The notes beneath the pieces are model-generated. The model had not been told where the DNA came from, ran no database searches, and saw only the letters and a program-made list of their open reading frames with translations. DNA of 7,273 nt from Planctomycetia bacterium (GTDB taxonomy: Bacteria > Planctomycetota > UBA1135 > GCA-002686595). Both the position numbers and the translations under genes were made by a program. The DNA is taken from contig SXKQ01000202.1 in assembly GCA_005778045.1 (NCBI GenBank), positions 1-7,273 of the forward strand, given 5' to 3'. This document shows positions 1 through 4,827 of this stretch, piece after piece. Position 1 is the first letter of the stretch. Each line of letters opens with the position of its first letter.

Positions 1-177
1 ACCTGCGACGGCACCTACGCCGTCGATCTGCGCAACTACCTGGCGAATCGCCCCACCGCGATCGGCAATCCGCTGTTCGCCGGTGAGGTGTTCAACGCCC
101 AGCTGTGGTTCCGTGACCCGCCGGCTCCTAAAACGAGCAACTTGTCGAACGCGGTGCAGTTCACGATGGCTCCGTGA
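1..177 (+). CDS. C-terminal end of a probable secreted protein (5' end outside window)
   Basis: Frame 1 is open from the first base to a TGA at 175-177, giving 58 residues. The visible part reads like the closing beta-rich segment of a large extracellular protein: an aromatic strand (AQLWFRDPP), a Pro/Lys linker, then NLSNAVQFT and three last residues. From memory, tails of the type 'Q-x-W-[FY]-R-D-P ... LSNAVxF' close many exported proteins of some Planctomycetota, so I infer a secreted or surface protein; its catalytic or binding part lies outside the window. No membrane segment or catalytic motif is visible. A strong hairpin terminator follows 44 nt after the stop. The last ten codons and the downstream flank are repeated twice more to the right, so the gene end is the first copy of a triplicated unit. 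Coding status is well supported; the family call is tentative. Confidence 0.6.
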   Translation, partial: TCDGTYAVDLRNYLANRPTAIGNPLFAGEVFNAQLWFRDPPAPKTSNLSNAVQFTMAP

Positions 178-261
178 TCGCGTGAGCGATCCACGGGCCC
201 TCCGGGGTCCGTGACACGAAACGAGGGGCGTCCCGAGCGATCGGGGCGCCCCTCGCGCTTT
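144..261 (+). repeat. Copy 1 of the gene-tail/terminator repeat
   Basis: This copy spans the last codons of the upstream gene (TCGAACGCGGTGCAG, then TCACG), its stop, the spacer TGAGCGATCCACG, and the hairpin after GACACGAAACGAG. The same blocks occur in the same order in copies 2 and 3. It is the most diverged copy, with small length differences between gene end and spacer, but the shared order makes chance unlikely. It overlaps a gene that still looks intact, so this copy is probably the source or the surviving functional version. Confidence 0.75.
222..255 (+). terminator. Rho-independent-type terminator hairpin of the first gene
   Basis: A 15-bp stem (222-236 with 241-255) closes on a GCGA tetraloop of the GNRA class. 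Every pair is Watson-Crick except one U.G wobble (231 with 246), which pairs only in the plus-strand transcript; the minus-strand RNA would have a C-A mismatch there. This agrees with a role for the upstream plus-strand gene. The downstream T-run is short (GCGCTTTGC), so termination may rest mainly on the very stable stem. Confidence 0.75.
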
Positions 262-337
262 GCACACCACGGAGCGGGCCCATTCGCGCCCGCAACATCC
301 GTCTTTGGCCAGCGCACGGCCTGCGGCCGTGCTCGGG

Positions 338-451
338 GGATCCTTCGCGGACGACGCCGTGTCTTCCGAGCCGTCGCATGCAAGCACGCGACGGACGGAC
401 TTGCCCCTTTCGAACGCGGTGCAGATCACGCGTGTGCCCGTGACCGCCTGA
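338..451 (+). pseudogene. Detached gene tail, copy 2 (remnant)
   Basis: The frame that matches the end of the first gene is open here and stops at 449-451. It contains LSNAVQIT, compared with LSNAVQFT in the intact gene, then a different ending (RVPVTA). Upstream of about residue GSF there is no similarity to a gene body, no ATG in frame and no ribosome site. I read it as the C-terminal scrap of a relative of the first gene left by duplication. It could instead be a repeat that merely includes a gene end. Confidence 0.5.
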
Positions 452-487
452 GCGATCCACGAGCCCTCAAGGGCGTGTGACACGAAA

Positions 488-522
488 CGAGGGGGCGTCC
501 CGAGCGATCGGGGCGCCACTCG
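488..522 (+). terminator. Terminator-like hairpin, repeat copy 2
   Basis: The left arm (488-503) and right arm (508-522) enclose the same GCGA tetraloop as the first terminator. The left arm has one extra G that must bulge, and an A at 518 breaks one pair, so the stem is weaker than copy 1. CGCGCTTTCG follows. No convincing gene feeds into it, so it may now be a relic. Confidence 0.6.
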
Positions 523-538
523 CGCTTTCGCGGCCGCG

Positions 539-688
539 ATGGCGCCTCCACTGCACTCGCGACCTTCGGCGGGATCCCTCGCGGAAGACGCCGTGGCGTC
601 TTCCGAGCCGTCGCGTGCAAGCACGCGACGGACGGACTTGCCCCTTTCGAACGCGGTGCAAATCACGCGTGTGCCCGTGACCGCCTGA
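539..688 (+). pseudogene. Detached gene tail, copy 3, with a possible 49-codon ORF
   Basis: The tail frame of copy 3 is open upstream to an ATG at 539-541 and stops at 686-688, giving 49 codons. The peptide ends LSNAVQIT plus RVPVTA, as in copy 2. The 3-base insertion relative to copy 2 and the five substitutions leave the frame open. There is no recognisable ribosome site before the ATG, and the peptide has no domain, signal sequence or membrane segment. A gene remnant is more likely than a working microprotein, but the open frame in both copies is recorded here. Confidence 0.4.
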
Positions 689-761
689 GCGATCCACGAG
701 CCCTCAAGGACGTGTGATACGAAACGAGGGGGCGTCCCGAGCGATCGGGGCGCCCCTCGCG
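571..761 (+). repeat. Copy 3 of the gene-tail/terminator repeat
   Basis: This is the partner of copy 2 with about 97% identity over its right 164 bases. It differs by a 3-base insertion (GGC at 595-597), which keeps the tail reading frame. It ends in a hairpin followed by CGCGGTGC, without the CTTT seen after copies 1 and 2. Confidence 0.9.
725..759 (+). terminator. Terminator-like hairpin, repeat copy 3
   Basis: The arms 725-740 and 745-759 close on GCGA, with one bulged G in the left arm and otherwise full pairing, including the conserved U.G wobble. No T-run follows, so it may act as an RNA fold rather than as a terminator. Confidence 0.55.
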
Positions 762-1021
762 CGGTGCTCGCGCTGCGAGCGCGGATGGCGCGACGCGGAA
801 TCCCAACCCACCCAGGACCAAATGCGCGCGCAAGCGAGGATGCAAGCGACTGCGATGCCCGGCAGGCTCCAGCTCCCGCGGAACGCAAAACTACAGGCGA
901 GACTTGGCCACAGCATGGATGGCTAGCGGTCTTGGCTCACTTCGTGATCGCGCGAGCGATCGACGAGTTGTCCTCACGATGGTCACTCGAAAGCGGAGCG
1001 CGCCCGACGCTCTCCGGCGTC

Positions 1022-1059
1022 CCACGCGCCGTGCGCAGTGCCACGCGCCGTGCGCAGTG
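1022..1059. repeat. Tandem repeat, 2 x 19 bp
   Basis: The 19-mer CCACGCGCCGTGCGCAGTG occurs twice back to back (1022-1040 and 1041-1059) without a mismatch. It lies in the gene-free stretch and most likely arose by replication slippage. Confidence 0.9.
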
Positions 1060-1390
1060 CCGCGAGGCGTCGCAGGCGGAGGCGACCGGTCGCTCGCATG
1101 CGAATGCCCCGAGGCGAGCGCGAGGAGTTGGACTTTCGCAAGTGCGCGGACGTCGATGGACTCGCGGTACGAGCGGGCGCAGCCAAGGAGGCGGTTCACC
1201 GCGGACGCGCCGTGGAGCGATAGCAGCGAAGAAACGCGGGGTGAGCGCGAAGGACGTATGCGCGTGCTCGGGGCTCCGCGGACGGATCGCTGTGGGCTGG
1301 CGCTCGGCGAACGAGCGCGGACTTCACGCTCGTCGAAACGCGCTGCGCAGGACAAGGCTCCGCCGGTTCTGCGGCTGTCACAGGAATTCG

Positions 1391-1438
1391 GCACGACTCG
1401 GGGCACGACTCGGGGCACGACTCAGGGCACGACTCGGG
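1391..1438. repeat. Minisatellite, 4 x 12 bp
   Basis: Four adjacent copies of GCACGACTCGGG, the third with one G-to-A change, are followed by a partial copy GCACG. The 12-bp period would give a four-residue repeat (GTTR-like on plus, CPES-like on minus) if translated, but no supported gene covers it. Confidence 0.9.
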
Positions 1439-1540
1439 GCACGCGCGGTAACCGCAAGCTCGCATGCCGGGTGAGCCGCTGCGTTCGAACCCCGCGGCAC
1501 ACAGCGGCGTTCACGATGCTGACGCTACGGTCGCAACACC

Positions 1541-1590
1541 GCAGGAAAGGACGAGCCCCGCGCGCGCAGCGACTGCGCGGCGGGACTCGC
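1541..1590 (-). terminator. Terminator of the dihydrolipoamide dehydrogenase gene
   Basis: Inverted arms at 1552-1568 and 1574-1589 form a GC-rich stem of about 16 bp with a five-base loop (1569-1573), one bulged base and one position that is a G.U wobble only in minus-strand RNA. On that strand the hairpin begins about 21 nt after the stop codon and is followed by TCCTTTCCTGC, a weak pyrimidine run. Strand-specific wobble pairing and position both fit termination of the gene ending at 1611. Confidence 0.6.
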
Positions 1591-1610
1591 GGAACAGGCG
1601 TGGCCGGAGA

Positions 1611-3017
1611 TCAGCGCCTGGGCTGGAAGATGTGCAGCGCCATTCCGTGCACGCTCTCGGCGGCTTCCATGATCGCCTCCGGAAGCGTCGGGTGCGCGTG
1701 GATGGTGCGCGCGGTATCTTCGGCGGTCGCGCCGAGCTCGATGGCGAGCGCAGCCTCCGCGACGAGCTCGGTCACCTCGGGGCCCACCATGTGCACGCCG
1801 AGCACTTCGTCGGTCTTGGCGTCGGCGATGACCTTTACGAAGCCCTCAGTCTCCATCAGGCTCATCGCGCGCCCAGAGGCCGCGAAGGGGAAGGTGCCGA
1901 CCTTGAAGGCCACACCCTTGGCAGCGAGTTCGGATTCCTGTGCGCCGACCGAGGCCATTTCGGGCGCGGTGAAGATCACGGCGGGCACGCAGCGCGCGTC
2001 GTACTCCTCCTTGTGGCCCGCGATCACGGCCGCGGCGACGAGGCCTTCCTTGCTGCCCTTGTGCGCGAGCATCGGCTGGCCGGCGATGTCGCCGATCGCA
2101 TAGATGTTCGCGACCTTGGTGCGCATCTGGCGGTCGACCTGCAGGAAGCCCTTGGCGTCCACCGCCAGACCGACCTTCTCAAGTCCGAGGCCCTCGCTGT
2201 AGGGCTTGCGCCCGACCATCGAGGCGATCTGGTCGCACACGACGACCTGCTCGCCGGCCTTGGTCTTGACCTTGACGTGCAGCTCATTGCCTTTGCGCTC
2301 GTAGCCCTGCGCGAAGGTCTCGACCATGAGCTTCATGCCGAGCTTCTTCATCGATCGCTCGATGATCTTGACGCAGTCGCGGTCCTGTCCGGGCAGCGCG
2401 CCGCCGGTGGCCTCGAGCACGGTCACCTCGCTGCCGAGCTTGGCGTACATCATGCCCAGCTCGAGACCGATGTACCCGCCGCCGATCACGACGAGGCGCT
2501 TGGGGATCGAGGTCGGGACGAGTGCGCCCGTCGAGCTCCAAACGTCACCCTCGTCGAACGCGAAGCCCGGTATCGCAATCGGCACGGAGCCGGTGGCGAT
2601 CACGACGTCGTCGCACTTGAGAGTCTTGGTACCCTCCGGGGTCGCGACGGCGACCGTGTTCTTGTCGACGATCGAGCCCTTGCCCATCACGAGGTCGATC
2701 TTGTGGTTGCGCAGGAGCCCGCTCACGCCGCCGGTGAGCTTGCCGACAATGCCCTGCTTCCATTCGACGAGCTTGCCGACATCGAGGCGCACGTTGTCGG
2801 CCGAGATGCCCATGGCCCCGGCGTGCGCGATGCGCTCCTTGAGCGAGCCCGCGGCGATCAGCGCCTTGGACGGGATGAAGCCGACGTTGAGGCAGGTACC
2901 TCCGACGTAGGTCTTCTCGACGACCGTGACCTTCTGCCCGAGCTGGGCGAGGCGGATGGCGCAGACGTAGCCGGCGGGACCGGCACCGAGGATGACGACC
3001 GTGCGGGGGTTGGCCAT
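1611..3017 (-). CDS. lpdA: Dihydrolipoamide dehydrogenase (E3) with second redox cysteine replaced by Phe
   Basis: This encodes 468 residues, the usual E3 length. E3 reoxidises dihydrolipoyl groups of 2-oxoacid dehydrogenase complexes or the glycine cleavage system, passing electrons through a disulfide and FAD to NAD+ in the cytoplasm. Visible: FAD Rossmann motif GAGPAG (11-16), the active-site segment GGTCLNVGFIPSK (39-51), NAD Rossmann motif GGGYIG in the middle, the second FAD segment YAIGDIAG, and the C-terminal His442-Glu447 pair in HPTLPE. The family has Cys-x4-Cys at the active site; here C42 is kept but residue 47 is Phe (codon TTC, 2879-2877). All else looks intact, so this is either a single-base loss of classical lipoamide activity, a repurposed flavoprotein, or a base error. 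The ATG at 3017 puts the FAD motif at the usual distance. No E1, E2 or glycine-cleavage gene is in view. A terminator follows the gene. Confidence 0.93.
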   Translation of the reverse strand: MANPRTVVILGAGPAGYVCAIRLAQLGQKVTVVEKTYVGGTCLNVGFIPSKALIAAGSLKERIAHAGAMGISADNVRLDVGKLVEWKQGIVGKLTGGVSGLLRNHKIDLVMGKGSIVDKNTVAVATPEGTKTLKCDDVVIATGSVPIAIPGFAFDEGDVWSSTGALVPTSIPKRLVVIGGGYIGLELGMMYAKLGSEVTVLEATGGALPGQDRDCVKIIERSMKKLGMKLMVETFAQGYERKGNELHVKVKTKAGEQVVVCDQIASMVGRKPYSEGLGLEKVGLAVDAKGFLQVDRQMRTKVANIYAIGDIAGQPMLAHKGSKEGLVAAAVIAGHKEEYDARCVPAVIFTAPEMASVGAQESELAAKGVAFKVGTFPFAASGRAMSLMETEGFVKVIADAKTDEVLGVHMVGPEVTELVAEAALAIELGATAEDTARTIHAHPTLPEAIMEAAESVHGMALHIFQPRR

Positions 3018-3086
3018 GGTGGAAGGACTTTCTCTAGGCGCGGACCGGCGCGTGCAGCAGGGCCTGCCGCAGCGCGAAGGGCAAGC

Positions 3087-3116
3087 ACTATAGGCAAGCA
3101 GGCGCGAATCCGTCTC
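3087..3116 (-). promoter_or_regulatory. Candidate promoter for the dihydrolipoamide dehydrogenase gene
   Basis: On the minus strand TATAGT (3092-3087) matches the -10 consensus at five of six bases. An 18-bp spacer separates it from GAGACG (3116-3111), which shares only the GAC core with a -35 box. It would give a leader of roughly 60 nt before the ATG at 3017. This is suggestive only; the region is too short and GC-biased for certainty. Confidence 0.3.
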
Positions 3117-3169
3117 CTGTGCAGGCGACAGCCCGCCCGCGGCCGATGTAGGCTCCCTCGGAGAAACTC

Positions 3170-3802
3170 ATGGCCGACGCACCGCTCACCCACTGCCCTA
3201 CATGCGGCGTCAAGCTGCATCGCACGGACCTGTCGCTGTGCGCCTACTGCGCCGCGCCGCTGCGCATGGGGGCCTCGAGCGCCCCGCCCGACGACGAGAC
3301 GCAGCGCCTGCTCGCCAAGATTCAGGCCCATCCGGCCTATGCGACCGCGTTGCAGTGGTCCCCCATCGAGCCTGCGGTCGAAGCCAAGGCCGGCAAGCTG
3401 CAGCTCTGGGGCTGGGTGGTCGTCACCCTCGCCCTCGCCTTCTGCGTGGGAGCCGCCGTCATCGACGGCGGCGGCTACACCGGACGCTGGCCGGTGCTCG
3501 TCGCGGTCGTGCTCATCGCGATCGCACTCTTCCTGCTCGCCGCCGCTGTCACGATCCGCGGCAACGCCCGACAGGCGCCCATGCTGCGCCGTCCGGCGCG
3601 CGTGCTCGACCGTCGCAGCCGCACGGACCTCTCGGACGAGGTCGGCGCCACGAGCTACTTCTTCCAGCTGCGCTTCGCCGACGGCAGCGAGGGCGATTTC
3701 CGCATGCAGGGACGCGGAACCATGTATGAGCCGCCGACGATCGGTGCCTCCGGCCTCGCCTACACGCGCGGGAGCAGCCTGCTCGAGTTCAAGCGCTTCT
3801 AA
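3170..3802 (+). CDS. Zinc-ribbon, two-helix membrane protein with DUF2500-like C-terminal domain
   Basis: This is a 210-residue protein of unknown function. The N-terminus has a zinc ribbon, CPTC (9-12) and CAYC (24-27), an 11-residue loop apart. A soluble linker leads to two hydrophobic helices at about 79-98 and 107-129, joined by a short Gly-rich turn. The C-terminal 80 residues (ARVLDRR, then SYFFQLRFADGSEGDFRMQG, ending SSLLEFKRF) resemble the small beta domain DUF2500 by pattern; this is from memory and unverified. Two helices put both ends on the same side, most simply the cytoplasm, given the cysteine ribbon. The ATG at 3170 is preceded by GGAGAA (3160-3165) at a workable distance. 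The TAA overlaps the stop of the convergent gene by 4 bp. The coding call is firm; function is unknown. Confidence 0.8.
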   Translation: MADAPLTHCPTCGVKLHRTDLSLCAYCAAPLRMGASSAPPDDETQRLLAKIQAHPAYATALQWSPIEPAVEAKAGKLQLWGWVVVTLALAFCVGAAVIDGGGYTGRWPVLVAVVLIAIALFLLAAAVTIRGNARQAPMLRRPARVLDRRSRTDLSDEVGATSYFFQLRFADGSEGDFRMQGRGTMYEPPTIGASGLAYTRGSSLLEFKRF

Positions 3803-3827
3803 ACGCCCTCGAGCGAGTGGAACTCGA
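3783..3827. other. Inverted repeat across two overlapping convergent stops
   Basis: TCGAGTTC (3783-3790) and GAACTCGA (3820-3827) are exact inverted copies flanking the shared stop region, with the small palindrome AAGCGCTT (3791-3798) inside. The arms arise where both proteins encode Glu-Phe near their ends, so the repeat could be coincidental. It is the only hairpin candidate available to end either transcript. Confidence 0.3.
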
Positions 3828-4827
3828 CGATGCGCTCGCCTTCCGAGCGCATGTCCGCAAGGAGCAGCTCGCCCGAGCGATCAAGACGCTTGAACAATGG
3901 CTTGGCGTCGCGCTCGAAGAGCGTGCGGGTCGCAACTCCACTCGCGTCGCAGCACTCGAGCAACGCGCGGCCCTTGAGGAGTCGCGGCCGGCCGAGGACG
4001 CGCGTGCCTCGCGGCGGCTGCGGCTCGCCGCGGCGCGCGAGCGCTACGAATGCGTAAGGCAGCGCGCGCAAGTCGATGCCCAGCTCGTCGGAGAAGCGCC
4101 GCCAAAATGCGCTCGTGAACGCCTCGGCAGGTGGACGGGCGAAGAAGTGACACCAGTCCTGCTCGCGGCCCACGGCGAGCAGGCCGCAGGACGCGGAGTG
4201 CGTGCAGGGCGCGAGGACCTCGAAGCTGGGAAGCAGGCGCTCGCGAACAGAACCCAGAGCGCGCGACACGGGCCGGCTGCCAGCCTCGACGAAGATGACG
4301 AATCGTGAGCTGGCCGCCAGTGCGAGCAACTCCTCCAACGCCTCAGGAGCGAGCTCGCCGACGACGTGGCTGGCGAGCAAGATGTCGATCGGCTGGTCCG
4401 CGGCGGGCGCGTGCAAGGTGATCTTCACCTTCGGATGGTGCGCCGCGAGCGCGTCCCGCGCGAACCACATCGCCTGCTTCGAATGGTCGCACAGATACGC
4501 GTGCTGGATCCCCGGCACGCTGGCCACGACGCGGCGCGTCGCGATACCCGTACCACAGCCCCAGTCGACGAGCGTTGCACCCGAAGGTACTCGACCGCGC
4601 AGAGTGAGCTCGCGCAAGACCGCGTCCCACTTCCAGCCGATACGCGCGGCGAACGTCGAGTCGTACAGCTCAAAGTCACGGCGCGAGCGCCAGTACGGGT
4701 CCGCTGCCTTCCCACCCTCCGCAGCTAGGAACGACTCGCGCAGCTCCGCCAGCCGCAGCCAGTCGTCCGCCGTCGGCAGCAGAGCGTCGGGATCGGACTC
4801 GTCGTCCCAGTTGTCGGTGGAACTCAC
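3799..4827 (-). CDS. Rsm22/METTL17-like methyltransferase family protein
   Basis: This encodes 342 residues from the GTG at 4827. The family (Rsm22 in yeast mitochondria, METTL17 in animals) associates with the small ribosomal subunit; bacterial members are annotated as putative rRNA methyltransferases with unproven activity. Visible: a conserved lead segment FELYDSTFAARIGWKWDAVL (52-71), the SAM-binding motif VDWGCGTG (87-94), the acidic end of the next strand (YLCDHS), SHVVGEL (153-159), then PCTHSASC and DWCHFFARPP. C208, C214, C226 and C292/C293 match the spacing style of the four-cysteine [4Fe-4S] site described for METTL17. The GTG start overlaps the upstream stop (GTGA, 4824-4827), pointing to translational coupling with the esterase gene. 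An alternative GTG at 4872 would add 15 residues inside that gene and is less likely. The family call is strong; catalysis is uncertain. Confidence 0.85.
   Translation of the reverse strand: MSSTDNWDDESDPDALLPTADDWLRLAELRESFLAAEGGKAADPYWRSRRDFELYDSTFAARIGWKWDAVLRELTLRGRVPSGATLVDWGCGTGIATRRVVASVPGIQHAYLCDHSKQAMWFARDALAAHHPKVKITLHAPAADQPIDILLASHVVGELAPEALEELLALAASSRFVIFVEAGSRPVSRALGSVRERLLPSFEVLAPCTHSASCGLLAVGREQDWCHFFARPPAEAFTSAFWRRFSDELGIDLRALPYAFVALARRGEPQPPRGTRVLGRPRLLKGRALLECCDASGVATRTLFERDAKPLFKRLDRSGELLLADMRSEGERIVEFHSLEGV

Larger units (their letters stand above)
337..524 (+). repeat. Copy 2 of the gene-tail/terminator repeat
   Basis: This unit matches copy 3 (571-761). From 361-524 against 598-761 I count five substitutions in 164 bases, four of them transitions. 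The left 24 bases (337-360) match at 22 positions, followed by a 3-base gap. The two units are separated by 46 bp of unrelated sequence (525-570). The unit holds a tail-like reading frame, a TGA, the spacer TGAGCGATCCACGAG and a terminator hairpin, in the same order as copy 1. Confidence 0.9.
762..1610. other. Gene-free stretch, probably decayed sequence
   Basis: Several long open frames cross this stretch on both strands, but their translations are dominated by Arg, Ala, Ser and Gly with no motif, hydrophobic core or membrane pattern, as expected for chance frames in GC-rich DNA. I find no ribosome site before a plausible start. It contains two short tandem repeats, a weak match to the repeat spacer at 943-967 (22 of 25 bases against 173-197), and a minus-strand terminator at its right end. 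No RNA gene was recognised. Confidence 0.55.

Noticed and set aside
891..1418. A 175-codon minus-strand open frame across the gene-free stretch
   Set aside because: Arg/Ser/Ala-rich chance frame, no recognisable motif, includes the 12-bp minisatellite, and no plausible start signal.
1391..1443. Possible CRISPR-like array
   Set aside because: The units are 12 bp and directly adjacent with no spacers, and no cas gene is present, so it is a minisatellite.
1478..1500. GTTCGAACCCC, resembling the T-arm of a tRNA
   Set aside because: The bases before it do not pair with those after it to give a T stem, and no acceptor, D or anticodon arm can be built around it.
1485..1525. Possible additional copy of the gene tail (TCGAAC, GCGG, GTTCACGATG in order)
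   Set aside because: The shared words are short, spaced differently from copy 1, and have no stop-spacer-hairpin behind them on the plus strand.
904..2103. A 399-codon plus-strand open frame from the gene-free stretch into the lpdA region
   Set aside because: It covers the tandem repeats and then runs antisense to lpdA. Composition is low-complexity Arg/Ala/Ser with no domain and no ribosome site.
3031..3036. TAGAGA on the minus strand 13 nt before the lpdA start as another leaderless promoter
   Set aside because: It does not fit TANNNT, and TATAGT further upstream is a better -10 candidate.
1464..3893. An 809-codon open frame on the plus strand antisense to the dihydrolipoamide dehydrogenase gene
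   Set aside because: Its translation is an Asp/Glu/Arg/His/Leu-rich mirror of a GC-rich gene with no motif. The minus-strand gene explains the whole interval and has full family conservation.
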